This document shows positions 21,228-32,981 of a DNA stretch of 64,000 nt, in pieces. The DNA comes from Prorocentrum cordatum. Its lineage: Eukaryota; Sar; Dinophyceae; Prorocentrales; Prorocentraceae. The stretch lies in contig CAUYUJ010014183.1 of assembly GCA_963575745.1 (NCBI GenBank), positions 856,950 to 920,949 of the forward strand, written 5' to 3'. Made by a program: the position numbers and the translations under genes. Each line of letters starts with the position of its first letter. Position 1 is the first letter of the stretch. Under the pieces are notes generated by a model. The model searched no databases. It saw nothing but the letters and a program-made list of their open reading frames with translations, and was not told the DNA's origin.

Positions 21228-22075
21228 TCTGAGGTTGGTGGGTGAGATCGCAGTGGAACGGAGAACCCCAAACGGGAAATCGTTTCGTTTCGTTCGTGTC
21301 GTGCGTGCGGGCGAGGCGAAACTGCGTGGACGCGCGAGAGAAATTAACTTGCCGTTGCTAGGGCGAAGTCAAAACAAATGATTATCCTCCTTTCGTCCGT
21401 CCGTCCGTCTGGCGGTGGCCCTAGCGGTGTCCCGCGGTGTGCCGTGGTGTCCCGTGGTGTCCGCCGCTGCTAGGGCGAAGTCAAGACAAATGATTTTCCC
21501 TCGCCCTCCCGCCCGTCCGGCTGTGGCTCGCGGTGTCCCGTGGTGTCCCGTGGTGTCCCAAGTGAGATCGATAGTGAGGTCGATAGTGACATCGATACTG
21601 AGATCGATGTGGTGCCCCGAAGTGTCCCGTAGTGTCCCAAAACGTGAAATCTATAGTGGGATCGATAGTGAGATCGACAAGTGTCCCGTGGTGTCCCGTT
21701 GAGTGAGATCGATAGTGAGATCGATAGTGACATCGATGTGGTGCCCCGAGGTGTCCCGTGGTGTCCCAACAAGTGAGATCGATAGTGAGATCGATTGTGA
21801 GATCGACAGGTGTCCCGTGGTGTCCTGTGGTGTCCAATAAGATCGATAGTGAGATCAATCGTGAGATCGATGTGGTGTCCCGCGGTGTCCCGTGGTGATA
21901 CATGGTGTCCCGTTGAGTGGGATCGACAATGAGATCGAGAGGTGTCCCGCGGTGTCCCGCGGTGTCCCGTGGTGTCCAGTTGAGTGAGGTTGATAATGAG
22001 ATCGATAGGGAGATCGACAGGTGCCCCGTGGTGTCCCGTGGTGTCCCGTTGAGTGAGATCGATTGAGTCAGATGG
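21228..22075 (-). mobile_element. Array-plus-tail repeat element, family 2, copy 3
   Basis: Read on the minus strand it begins near 22075 with GATCTCACTCAACGGGACAC, alternates GATCTCACTATC and GGGACACC words for over 500 bases, then enters the same tail as copy 1. The CATTTGTCTTGACTTCGCCC box occurs twice (near 21490 and 21380). The tail ends at about 21228. Confidence 0.65.
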
Positions 22076-22700
22076 TGGTTCTCCCCACTCTCCCCCCGCA
22101 CAACCTCCTTATCACCCGAAGGGTGGTCGTATCGGTAATGGTATGAGAAACCTGGGGACACATCATTCATCGACCCTGAGCTTCGTGAGGTGCCGCGAGG
22201 CTCTGCGGGCGCATCGGGAGATGAGAAACGATCGTGGGGTACCTGTTGGCAGGCCAGTCTATTGTTCGGTGAGCCCGCTGTCCGCCACCGTGCCTGCAAA
22301 GCACGGGTTAAAGGGCCCTTCCTCAGGTCCCTTGCTTAATCCCCTGAGCCTCGGTTCCCAATCATGAGAAACTTCTTAATAGGGGCGTGGGGGGAGACGG
22401 AGGAGGAGGAGGAGGGGGAGGAGGAGGAGGAGACAGGAGAACACCATGACCGCCGTTAGCAGCAGCAAGAGGAGGAGGAGGAGGACGCCCAAATTCTCAC
22501 ATCTCCCGGGTCACCTGGCGCACGGGGGGGCGTCTTCTCGCGCAACTCTCTTTCGGGCCAAGAGGCCTCCGACCCAACTAAGGGATGATGGCAGGACGGG
22601 CCGAAGGCCACTAGACTAGATCAGGGCTGAACCTAAACGGTGTTGTTTGTTTCGTCTTGCTGTTTCGCCTGATACGTCATCACCATGTATGATCCTTGAG
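22076..22700. other. No recognised feature; short (GGA)n at 22395-22490
   Basis: Unique sequence plus two short GGA runs around 22400-22430 and 22470-22485. Confidence 0.4.
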
Positions 22701-22704
22701 CGTC

Positions 22705-22797
22705 ACATGTGCAACATATTCACGGATGGAGGGCGGGAGGCTTTCAAAACTTTGCTCTCGCCCTAGCGCCGCGCATACTCGTTCCAAAACTCCACTC
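22705..22797 (+). repeat. Single copy of an 85-base repeat
   Basis: Contains GCAACATATTCACGGATGG, TTTCAAAACTTTGCTCTCGC and TAGCGCCGCGCATACTCG. Matches the tandem units at 23687-23935. Confidence 0.6.
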
Positions 22798-22954
22798 AGC
22801 CCTTTAGGGCGCAGGTGGTCTAGAGAGCTTTCTCTTCTCCAACCTCCTTCTTCCCCTTCGGGGGGGAGTTTGCCCCCTTCCTTACCCCATCCCCTGGACC
22901 TGGAGGGGGCGCCCCGCGAGCTGTCATCGTGTACTTGTTCGCCCAAGACGGCTC

Positions 22955-23560
22955 CAAGAGGGCCTCAGAGAGTTCACGATGACCTCCAAAATGGCTCAAG
23001 ATAGCCGAAGATGCCTCAAGATGGCTCCCAAGATGCTCCAAGAAGACCCAAGAACGCTCCAAGACGGCGCCATGATGCATCCGAGACTTCCCGGAGGCCG
23101 CCAAGAGGTCAACATCCTTCAAACACCTAAAAATTCGATGGGTGTTGCCTTCTCGCCTTTGCGCTTCCGATGGCCTTCCGAGGCCTCAAGGTAGCTCCAA
23201 GAGGGCACATGAGGGCCCCGAGAGAGGCCTATGAGAGCCCCACGACGGCACCCAAAGTGCCCAAGAGCGCTCCAAGAGCACCCCAAGACCTAAGAGGCGA
23301 TGTGTGGAGCTCCCGAGGGGGGGGGGGAAATTAGAGCTCCAGTCTTGTTTGATCGATCTCCTCCAAGATGGCCCCAAGAGCGTTCCCAAGGCTCCCAAGA
23401 GCGCCTCGAGAGGGCCCCAAGAGGCGCCTAGAAGGCCCCAAGAGGCGCCCAAAAAGCCCCCAAGAGGCTCCCAAGAAACCCCCGGCCCCCTGGACCGCCA
23501 AGAGAGCTCCAAGACGGCCCCGAGAGCGCCCCAGAGTGTCCCAAGATAGCTACAAGAGGG
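22955..23560 (+). repeat. CCAAGA-type array
   Basis: Units such as CCAAGATGGCTC, CCCCAAGAGG and GCCCCAAGAGGCGCC repeat for about 600 bases, with one unique interruption near 23100-23190. A word resembling the end of the spliced leader at about 22984 is part of this repeat. Confidence 0.75.
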
Positions 23561-23686
23561 ACCCTTCCTCGGTGTGGTGGCCACTTCCCTCCTCGGTGTG
23601 CTGCCCACTTCCCTGATCGAGGCAACTGCTCTGGGCATCGTCTCCGAATGGGCTGGTGGGGTCGCGCGCAGCGTCAAGAATTCGCA

Positions 23687-23935
23687 ACATGTTCACTATG
23701 GAGGGTCGGCCGTTTTCAAAGTGTGGCTCTCGCCTTAGCGCCGCGCACATTCGTATTAAACGTTTGCAGGAGCTTCAATGACGGAGGGAAGTTCGGTTTC
23801 AAAAGGCGGCCCCCGCCTTAGTCTTCAAAGTTTGCAACAGCCTCAAGGGTGAAGGGCTGCTCTTTTTCAGTATGTGGCTCTCGCTTTAGCGCCGCGCACA
23901 TTCGTCTTAACATGTTGCAGCAGCTTCACGGGCTC
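23687..23935 (+). repeat. 85-base tandem repeat, about 3 units
   Basis: GCAACATGTTCACTATGGAG, TTTTCAAAGTGTGGCTCTCG and TTAGCGCCGCGCACATTCGT recur at spacings of 80-90 bases. Confidence 0.65.
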
Positions 23936-24335
23936 GTAGGGTTGAAGTCCCGAGAGTGGTGTTCTGGCATGGTTTAGGACTGTCATAACGCAATAGTCAC
24001 GTTCAATCGCGGTGTTAGAGTCCCAGGAATGGTGTTCTGATACGGTTTAGGGCTGTCAGGGCGTAGCAAGAACGATGATTCGAGGTGATGAAACCTCACG
24101 AATTATGTTTTAGCATGGTTGAAGATTATCAAGGGTTTGTCTTTCAATCGGGCATTTCCCGCAATGGAGATACAGTCTTGTGGGGACCTCTTGATAGGGA
24201 ACCTGGGGGGGAGTGTTTATTGCAACATCGCTGATGCGTCTGTCTTGGGTTTGCCCTGGTCCTCCTCCTCCCTTCCTCATCCTCCTCCTCCTCCTCCTCC
24301 TCCTCCTCCTCCTCCTCCTGCCTCTCCTGATGCTC
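23934..24335 (+). mobile_element. SINE-like dispersed repeat ending in (TCC)n, copy 2
   Basis: Aligns in order with 11190-11560: GACTGTCATAACGCAATAG, TCCCAGGAATGGTGTTCTG, then GTCTTGGGTTTGCCCTGGTC directly before TCC triplets at 24262-24330. An inner segment (GGTGTTCTG, GGTTTAG, CTGTCA) is duplicated. Confidence 0.55.
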
Positions 24336-25172
24336 CCCCGCATCCTCCCACAATGTTTCTTGCCGAAATGTTTCCACGATGGCTCGGGGAACACTGAGTC
24401 CGATAGCTCGTCCAAGCAAGGGCCACAACTGGCCACATCGGCACTTCCAAAAAGCAAAGGGCGGCGGTGATTCACCGTAGTCGTCTTTGGTAACGAGGAG
24501 AAGGATGAGCACGAGAAGAATGAGGAGATGCGAGGACGACCGTCGTGGGGTCTGTGGCGCGCCTTCAGCCGAACAAGAGGGCCAGGGGAGAAGCAAAGAG
24601 GGAAAGAGAGAAAGGGAGTGAGCAGCTGCGGGAGGCCGATTAGGAGAAGGGTGAGGACGGACAGCACAAGGAGGCAAAATAGGGTAGGAGAAACTTATGG
24701 GAGGTTGTCATCAGAACGATGCACAACTATTAAGCTGGAACAGGGAAGCCAATAAGCCGGACTAGGCCAAATCGCTCCCAGGATTAAGCCAGGATGAGCG
24801 GGATCAAACGGGAGTATACCGGATACAGCGGGATCCAGCCGGTGTAAACTAGATTAGGCTGGTTTCCGACCAGGGATATACTAGCACCGATTCTGAATTC
24901 AACCATCGAAACCCTCCAACTGACATCTCCTTCCCGAATTGCGACCGCGACGACGGATGACGACCACCACGACGATGGGAACGGGAATGGGACGCTCGCG
25001 CGGGCAGTCGCCCGGGCCCCTTAAGGGCGGAGCGGGTGGGGCTGTGGCCTCGCAGACATGGCCGGCTAGCTGGAAGCTTACTCAGGCGGCCGGCACCACA
25101 GAAGTATCAGGAGTGGAACACGTGACAAATTGCGCCTCCAGTCTAGTCCAAGTTAAATCGTCGGTCGCCAGT
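24336..25172. other. No recognised feature
   Basis: A loose repeat of GCCGGA, GCGGGATC and AAGCCGG words at 24745-24870; otherwise unique sequence downstream of the LINE fragment. Confidence 0.4.
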
Positions 25173-26395
25173 TTAAGCCAAATCGATGTTGTTCACGTCG
25201 TAGCTGCTCCGGGCGGGTCTGTCTTTCACGCCATGGGATACGACAAAATCACGCACGTCATCATCCCATCGCTTCGGCTGTCCTCCCGAATTCCTGTTGC
25301 CTTTTTGAGAAACATGGAGGCTCGGGTGCCAGTTGACCACACGTTGAGACCATTCTCAAGGGGACTGCTTCGCCACTCTCGCGGCACATCTCCACACCAA
25401 TCGCCGTTGCCTCGTATTCCAATCGATCACACTGTGCTTGTGCATGAGGCTTTCTGCTTGTCTTGTCGTGCGCTTGATGTATTCGACCCACGGCTCCAAA
25501 ACAATGCTCTCCGGTGCGACGTTCTCCTCGTTGTCGGTGCTGGGGATGTTAGCCGTGCTGATATCTGCGTTTGGGGGGGTAGATGACGGTCGGTTGAGTT
25601 TTGCTTCTCCGTGCGTGTCGTCTTCGTGGGTTTGCGGTTCTGTCGTCGCTTGAGCCGCGCGTTGGTTGGTCGCACTGGATGTCGGTCTCGTGTTGGCGGT
25701 GTTGCGTCGTCGTGGGGAGCCGACAATCATTCGTAACATGCTTCGTTGGGTGCATCGTAACTGTTGTCGTAAAGGCTCGGTCAAAGTCCAAGTGGCCGCC
25801 CCGTATAATACCGTCGGTGTGACAGTGCCTTCGAAAAGCCGGAGTCGGTGCTTCACGGGGTAGTGCTTCGCTGTGAGTTCCTCTTTGCGAGCAGTGAAAG
25901 CTGCCCAGCCTACCTTGATCCGGTGTTGCACCTCGGTGTGCATGGCGTATTGGAAGCTGATCTGCTGTCCCAAGTACTTGACTGACCCACTGTGAGGTAA
26001 AATCTCGATTTCCATGCTGTTGATGCTCACCTTGTGCTGCCATGCTCTCCCAGTCCTCTCAGTCAAATTCGTCAGGATCTTCGTCTTGTCCGGGTGGATG
26101 TGGAGGCCGTGTTGTTGTGCAGCTGTGGCCATGTGTTCAAGCATTGTCGTCAAGCAGGGTAAGGTGCGGCTCGTCAGAAGGACGTCGTCGGCAATGCGCA
26201 GGTTGGTGAGAGAGCAGTCTTTAGTGAAGCCGAGTTGGATGCCTTGGTTGCGCTTTTTCCATGTGTTGACAAGTGGACGCATGATGTGTTCAAGAAGCGA
26301 ATTGAAAAGTAGTGAACTAAGGGGATCGCCCTGCTTTGTGCCCCTCTGCAGATTGAATGGGCGGCTGGTCGTGTCTGTCCGCACCGTGGCTGTTT
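25173..26395 (-). pseudogene. 5'-truncated LINE reverse transcriptase
   Basis: One minus-strand frame carries the second half of a non-LTR RT. Motif B is RGTKQGDPLSSLLFN (about 26330), motif C reads RIADDVLL instead of the usual FADD, then come the thumb region (SVKYLGQQISFQYAMHTEV), LRLFEGTVTPTVLYGAATW and QRSMLRMIVG. A Thr/Pro-rich linker leads to RQRRLVWRCAARVA. A TGA at 25356-25358 interrupts the frame, but the typical C-terminal block (EWSQRVVNWHP, QPKRWDDDVRDFVV) continues in the same frame to a TAA at 25173-25175. Upstream the sequence passes straight into a GAC repeat, so endonuclease and N-terminal RT are missing. A 5'-truncated, inactive insertion. Confidence 0.8.
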
Positions 26396-26403
26396 GACCA
26401 CAA

Positions 26404-26419
26404 CGACGATGATGATGGA

Positions 26420-26465
<46 letters not shown>

Positions 26466-26535
26466 ACCGACGACGACGGACGACCGACGGACGGCAACGA
26501 CGCACGACGACGACGCACGACGAAAGCCGAGGGAA
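26404..26535 (+). repeat. (GAC)n microsatellite
   Basis: ACGACG triplets directly adjoining the 5' end of the truncated LINE. Confidence 0.9.
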
Positions 26536-28244
26536 GACGACGGGCAACAGCCGCCGCCGACGCCAAAAACCAAACGACGACGAGCCGCGGAGCGGCGCCA
26601 CGAGGCGGCGAGGCGGCGAGGCGGGCCGCAGAGGGGCCTCGCCGAGGTGGCCCTGCAGCTCCTGGAGGGGCCCAGGGACACACGAAGAAGTAGCCACCAA
26701 TCCCAGGATTCCCCATCTTCTCCTCTTTTTGCTGGGCTTTCGTCTTCCCCCCTCCACTTCCCATATTTTCCCACGTTTTCCTGAGAGTCGCCGATTAACG
26801 GTGTCTGTGTGTTTTTGTCCACTCCTGAGCTCCTGGGTCCGGCTCTCCGCCAGCTCCCTGCTGGCCCGCGCGCGCTCGCCCTGGCGGCGCGCGTGCGGCG
26901 GCGGAAGGGGAGGCGGAGAGGAGGGGGAGGTAAGCTCGGTGCGCTCGCGCCTCGACTGACAGTCTAGCCCGCCCTCCCATTCCTTCCCCTGGCGCTGATC
27001 TTTCTCTATCCGCGGACGCGTGTCATGGCCGGCCTGCGACTCTCACAGAAAGACCACTTCGTGTCATGCGCAATGGGAAGAAGGGGAGCTGCGAGCACAG
27101 GAGCGGGTGAGCAGGAGGATGAGCGGGAGGAAAAGTATGAGGACGAACATAATCAGCAGCAGGAACTAAAGCAGGAGGATCAGGAGGGAAAGAAGGACCA
27201 GTGGAAGGCGGAGGAGCGAAAATGAGGGGGGGACAACGGTGAACAAAGACTCGGATTCAGAAAAGTGGCCCGCGCTGGGGCGAGACGAAAAGCAACAGCA
27301 AGAACTGGAGTGGAAGGGGCGGAAGGAACAGGAGGACCACATGAAGGCGGAGGAGGGGACATGATGGAGGGGGACCACATTGAAGCAAGACTCGGGTCCA
27401 AAAGTGGCCCGCGCCAGGGCAAGAGCGCCATTCTGAACGACGGGAACTATGCGCCGATCCGAAAATGAGGCACACGCTGCAGCAGCGGGAACACCATTCT
27501 GAAGCACCGGAAACAATCGGATTTAAAAGGCCATACGAAAAATCAATGCTTGAGTTCATGTGCATGAAATCGGCACGCGAAGAGGGCGGGAAATCTTCCG
27601 GACTACTTCAGCGGAGGAGGGAGTGTAGTATTCAGATTGCTGCATTGTGAAGGGGGTGAGGAGGGGGGAAGCGGGGAGGGAGGGGAGGAGAAAGGAGTGG
27701 AAGACAGGGGAGGGACCAGGTAGGAGGAGAGAGGAGGGGAAAGGGAATGGGCTGGGGGAGGAAGAGGGAGAGGAGGACGGGGAGGGGGGTGGTTAAGGGA
27801 GGAGTGGAGGAAGGGATCAGGAGGGGGAGTGAGGAGGAAAAGGTGGGGAAGTGGGGTGCAAGAGGGAAACGTACGGGGTCAGGCTTCATGCGACGTAGCC
27901 TGCGTGCGTAATTTCGCAAGCGGACAACACACACAGACATGTATAAAACGTGTATGTGCACCGACTATGGTACGAATGTTAAGCTACGCGATGTTACGTA
28001 GCGAACATGATCATGAGTTGGTTGCGCGTGTCTGTGTCAATGCGCAGACGTCTGCTTTATGTACACGCGTGATTTCGAAATCGAATTCATCCTATCAGCC
28101 TTTTGGGCGTAGGCAGCCTAACGAGAATTATCTTCCCTCTGTCCAGGCCCTCTACCCCTTCGGGGAGGGTCAGATTCCCCGTCCCCTCACTGATGTTTTT
28201 CGCCCCCACCCCCCGCCCCCTTCGCGGTGTGTCAGAAGGTCGTT
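26536..28244. other. No recognised gene; loose repeats
   Basis: At 27205-27480 two segments share AAGACTCGG and AAAAGTGGCCCGCGC about 140 bases apart. On the minus strand, words near 27430-27510 (CAGAATGGTGTTCC) resemble the SINE-like family. 27650-27860 is purine-rich. Confidence 0.4.
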
Positions 28245-28350
28245 TTGCCCCAAGAGGGCTCCACAAGGGTATTTGATGCTCCAAGATGGCCTCCAATACG
28301 GCTCAAAATAGCCGAGGATGATTCAAGACGGCAGCCATCATGCCTTCGAG
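28245..28350 (+). repeat. Short CCAAGA-type array
   Basis: CCCCAAGAGGGCTCCA, CTCCAAGATGGCCTCC and CCCCAAGAGAGCC units. Confidence 0.6.
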
Positions 28351-29329
28351 AGGCCCCAAGAGAGCCACAGGATGGTTGCAAGTGATCGTGGAGCTCTCCC
28401 CTTCAAGAGCACGAGCCTTCTTGCCAGTTCGCTTCCGACGGGTTTGTGAGGCATGAATGGAAATAGGCACTGGACCCTTGCGCACTCACCTAGGGACACG
28501 CGTTTGGTCCTAAATCGGTGTGTGATGGTCCCAAGGTCTGTGGAAGGCATAAGCACGCCCGAACACCGGGAGAAACCTGAGGACTCGTTTCCCTCTGGAC
28601 TCGTTCCCGTCATGGCGACCGTTCCTCAATCCTGTAGCCCTCGGCAGCCTCGGCTTCGGCCCGCAGCAAGGAGAATCGCAGCGATCCCTGCACCTCCGCG
28701 GCCTCCTCCAGCTGGGCTTCCAGCGCCCCCAGCACCTGGGCAAAACCGACTACATTGCAACACAGGAGCAGCAGCAATCCTGACGACGAGGACGACGGCG
28801 ACGAATCGGCGATGATGGCGGCAACACCGATTACCACATCGACAAGAAATCCAACCCATCTGCGCTGGTCGTCTGCGACACATCAGCGACGGCACCGACC
28901 ACGACATTTAGCCCTCGGCCTTAAAACACCCAACAGGGAACAATGCAGATAGCCATGACGATGAAGACTACGATGACGACGACGATGTCAATAATCACAG
29001 CGCTGGTCACTGCGGAAGCGGCGACGACAACGAACATATTGATTCCGGAGGCATGTGACAGGGGAAATAACAAAGAACGAACATGCTGGCCAACAACTTG
29101 AACCGAGAGGAGATGAGATGAAATAGCACTTCACTTCCTCCTCTCCTCTCTCCTCTTGCTCCCCCTCGCCACCCATTTTCTCCTCCCACTTTCGTCCCCC
29201 TCCTCCTCCTCCTGCTCATGGCGCTGCTGCTCCGGGTTTTGCTCCGCTCCTCCCTGGGCGAGGGTGCTCCCAACTGCCGACCGCGTGCGCTCTTCATGGG
29301 AGCCCTCACGAAGCCTCTAACAACGTTGC
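28351..29329. other. No recognised feature
   Basis: Short frames only; GACGACG triplets near 28780 and 28960-28985. Confidence 0.4.
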
Positions 29330-29515
29330 CAGACAGCCCAACGATCCCCGAGAGCGCCCCCAGCAGGGCCCCGAGATCGTCTGAGAGGCCCCGCAGGCGC
29401 CCAAAGCGTCGGAAGATGCGTTCAAGATGGGCCAGGGCGGCCCCAGAGGCTCACAAGATCCGCCCCCCCTCCCCCTCCAAAACTCCACAAGATGGTCCAG
29501 GCCCTCCTGAATGGA
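29330..29515 (+). repeat. Degenerate CCAAGA-type array
   Basis: Short drifting units (GATCCCCGAGAGCGCCCCC, GAGGCCCCGCAGGCGCCC, CAAAACTCCACAAGATGG) in the same orientation as the other arrays. Confidence 0.45.
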
Positions 29516-30720
29516 AGTAGCGCAAGTCTAGACACCGATGAGAACCAGCATAATGGAGATGGTCATATATCGATTGCAAAATCTGTGAGCACACTTTGGG
29601 GCATCGATATCAGTGCTTCATCGATATCAGTGAACACGCTTCGGGGCATGCCATGGACTGCCCAACAATGCCTAACGATACCCCTGGACGCCTCCAGCAT
29701 GGCCTCGGACGGTCTCCTGAAGCGTGCGGCGGCAGCCCAGAGGTGCAGCGAGGCGTGGGCACGCGTCGTGACCCCGAAGACCAGGGGGGCCTGGCCTTCG
29801 GAGGAGGGGAGGGGACGAGGAACGACCAAGATCTAGCATCCGAGGCCGAGGCCGAGGCCGAAAGGAAGAAGGGCCTCGACTCCCGTGAAACGTACTGAGA
29901 CGAGCCGCGGCCCTAGGCACCATGAGCCTGCGAGGACGGAGGAGAGAGGGGGAGGGGAGGGGGAGAGAGGGGAGGTCATGTTGCAGCTTCGGGGGGCCTT
30001 GTGCATCCCATCGCGCCGCTACCCGCGTCGATTCCGCGTCAACTCCCTTTCGAGCTCTTCGAATCCGCGTCGAATCCTCGTTGAAGTCGCGCCGAATCCG
30101 CGCCGGATGCACGCCGAGACTACGCCAAATCCGCGTCGAGCTCGCGCCGAGCACGAGAGAAAGACACGGCAAAATCTGCAGGACGGCCTCCCCCCCCGAA
30201 GAGGCAGTGTTGAGGGTGTGCAGGAGGGAAGGAGCGCGGACGGGAGCAGGACGGAACACCGAAACCCCGAGAGGCCCTCCCGTGCGGGAGGAGAACGGGG
30301 TATGATAATGACAGATGACGATTCGTAAATTAATGTGGGGGGGAACGACTAACACAATAGTTTCCGACTAATCGGTTTTCGCTTTGCTTCGGCTCCGTCC
30401 TGCCGACTGTCCAGGCGCGCGCCCGAAGAGGGCGGGGGGGGGACGACTGCAAAGTAGTTTCCTGGCCGGGGGGCAATGTTTCTAATCATCATCCTGGGCA
30501 CCGCCGCGTGAACACGACCCAGGGTATGTTCTTCATCATCATCCTGCATTATAGGCCGCTCCCCCTCCGGGAGGCGACGCCTGCCCTCAGCTCAGAGCTG
30601 CGAGGACGCGCTGATCTCCAAAATTGGCGTTCGGCCGCGAGAGCCCGTTATGCGGCCACGGGGGGCCGAGAAATAGATCCGGGACGCAGAACTACGCCCA
30701 GGCACAGGGTCGGGAGCTCT
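29516..30720. other. No recognised gene; two small tandem repeats
   Basis: 29585-29650 holds a duplicated GGGGCATCGATATCAGT-type word. 30045-30150 holds 15-base CGAATCCGCGTCGAA-type repeats. Confidence 0.45.
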
Positions 30721-30742
30721 AGTGCCACAGAATGAGGCGATC

Positions 30743-31022
30743 TCATCGGAGGATGCCTGGGGGGCTGCCATCAGTGTCGTTGGGGTGAGGGCCCGGCGAC
30801 TGCGGGGGTGTCGTAATGAGAGCGTCGCGGACGACACCGAGGGTGAGCTCGTGGGCAAGGCCTCTGAGCTGCTCGACGCGTTTGTGGTTCGTACTCAGCA
30901 GGTTGTCGTGGATGCGGATGCGGGCGCGCGCGATTGCCCGCTCCAGGGCGGCCAGAAGATTGACTCCTGTCGCGATCTCGGAGGTAAATCTGCTGAGCGG
31001 CTCTTCGCCTGTTATGTACTGG
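30743..31022 (-). CDS. Candidate exon of an unrecognised gene, downstream of a (GT)n intron-like tract
   Basis: On the minus strand a pyrimidine-rich stretch ending CCCGCCAG is followed by a frame reading YITGEEPLSRFTSEIATGVN, then LLAALERAIARARIRIHDNL and NHKRVEQLRGLAHELTLGVV, to a TAG at 30743. The 90 or so residues look like an amphipathic helical protein end rather than noise. The (CA)n at 31037-31075 would lie in the preceding intron. I cannot name a family. Confidence 0.3.
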
Positions 31023-31036
31023 CGGGAGTAGAAAAA

Positions 31037-31075
<39 letters not shown>
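31037..31075 (+). repeat. (CA)n microsatellite
   Basis: About 19 CA dinucleotides. Confidence 0.97.
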
Positions 31076-31076
<1 letters not shown>

Positions 31077-32958
31077 GCCGTAAGCGCAAAACTGTCGGAG
31101 ATCCACGCGGCTCTCGTGGGTCGGCGCGACGGGGGGCGCCGCCAGGGGGGGGGGGCAGCACGCCGAACCAAGCAATGCACGCGGACCTGCAGGAGCGAAT
31201 GTTGAATGCCGTCATGAGACAAGCGGCCCAGACGGCAACAATTCCTGGTCACCGCGTCCTTCTCTGGAACCACCGCTTCACCCCGACTCGTTTCCAGACG
31301 GCCCTGGGGCCCATGGTGGGCGCCCAAGGGGCCCGAAGACAGCGAAACACCTCCAGGACCCCTTTCAATCAAGACCTTCTCCATCCTTGCTGAATTTGCT
31401 GCTCCTCCAAAGGAGCCGCCGTCACACGGGTCCCCATGGCAATGAAGCTCTGAGCAATGCAGGTTCATCACGGAAGCCCTCTTGCATCCTAAGACCTCGT
31501 CTCCCAAGGTCCCAGCTCGAGGAAGCCCCAAAAGGACGTGAGAGCCCAACCGCGTGCATGAATGCGTCCGCCCATGTCGTGAGGCCGACCTTATGTCACG
31601 AACGCTCGCGTATCGCGCTCTCTCGAAACCCATGTGAATGCATGGGCGCGTACGACGTCGATTCCTTCCTGAAGCTGCAAATCCCCGAGCCAATTCCAGG
31701 CACCTGCTTATCGGGGTCAAATTTCTGGGGGTCAGAACTGGAATGTTTCCAGTTCCGTTGTGAATTTTGCGCCACATCCAGAAAACTAAAAGAAAATTGC
31801 TTCCCCCCCTTCCCCCCCAAGAAGAGCAATGAACGGCGTCCTTGGCTTTCGTGGGAATGCTGGAGATTTCTGCCTGGCAAATTGGGCTTTGCACCCTCGA
31901 GGGGGGAAGGTCTGTTGAATTTGGTGGGCAACGCATGGGCGAATGGAAAAATATTAGCTCAGGAGCAGAGAAATTAACCAAGCTAGACCCTGGCGGGTTT
32001 GACGCCCGTTATCGGTGTGATCCTAGAGGCCCTCGGAGTCTTCGGAGGCCCCCTGGAGCTCAAGAGCTTATCCCAGAATCCCGAACCCTTTTTCCTAACC
32101 ATTGTTTTTCGGCTCAGGGGAAGGGGGCTTGGCGGCACCATTGCAGGAGCATGTGCGCGTGGTACTGCAAAGAACTCGCCACATCTTCGTTCCTGTTCTC
32201 GTTTCTCATGATGTCTAGACGACGCCCGACGGAAATCGAAAAGCTCTGCGCGCTGCACTCGCAGCTGGAACTCGCTCGTCACGCAGGTGGCCTGTCGGGC
32301 ACCACCCGCGAGGCCCCAAACCAGGCGGCCCCCCGCCGAGGAGCGCAGCACTAGGGGGGGCCCAAGCATGGGGGACAGACCTCAGATGACTTCGGACGGC
32401 ACTCGCTAGACTCTCTTGTAATTGGGTTGCCTCGTTGCCAGCGCCGCCACCGCACGCGGCCGCCGCCCGCCGCCGCCGCGGCGCCACGCGCGCGCGCGAG
32501 GGGCGCTTCGCCGAGGCCCGGCGCCGACACGCTGCCGGCTTCAGCCCGGCCCCGCGCCTCCTCCTGCAGCCGGCGGGCCTCGGGGCGAGCCGCCGGTGTC
32601 GCGTTGGCGGGCCGGCGGGGGCGCGCCGACCCGACCGACCCCAATCCATTCCTCACAGGAGGAGGGCGGGGTTGTTTCAGGAGCGCGGTCCGCTCCCCCG
32701 CTCGTCCGCCACCTCCCTCCTCCTCGCCCCCCATCGAGCACCGGCCCCTCCTTCTGCTCATCGTCGTCTTCCTCCTCCTTCTCCTCCTCCTCCTCATGTT
32801 TCTCGAGTTTCTCCATTCGAGGCCAAATCCCCGACCCGCGAACGAGCGAACATCGGGCCCAGTTTAATGAGAACGACCGCAGGCCTGGGCGAGGTCGGGG
32901 CTGCTGGCCTCCCAGCAGCAACCCGACCCAGCCCAAGCTCACGCCAGTCGTTATAAGG
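31076..32958. other. No recognised gene
   Basis: Frames of 148-274 residues at 32351-33246 are Arg/Ala/Pro-rich and overlap each other on both strands. A TCC/CTT run lies at 32745-32805. Near 32420-32600 the minus strand has an Ala/Arg/Glu-rich frame that could be coding, but no splice sites convince me. Confidence 0.35.
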
Positions 32959-32981
32959 GAAAACTCCAACAAAAACGCACC

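Noticed and set aside
22979-22999. Another spliced-leader relic (AAAATGGCTCAAG)
   Set aside because: It shares only the last nine bases with the leader and belongs to the CCAAGATGGC array; the leader has CATTTTGGCTCAAG.
24740-24870. Possible RNA gene in the GCCGGA/GCGGGATC stretch
   Set aside because: It is a loose short repeat without a consistent fold.
27205-27480. Membership in the 85-base repeat family of 22.7-23.9 kb
   Set aside because: Shared GCGCGC words only; order and spacing of the other words do not match.
30743-31981. 412-residue minus-strand protein
   Set aside because: It crosses a (GT)n run and composition changes along it. Only the final 90 residues look coding, so only that part is listed as a candidate exon.
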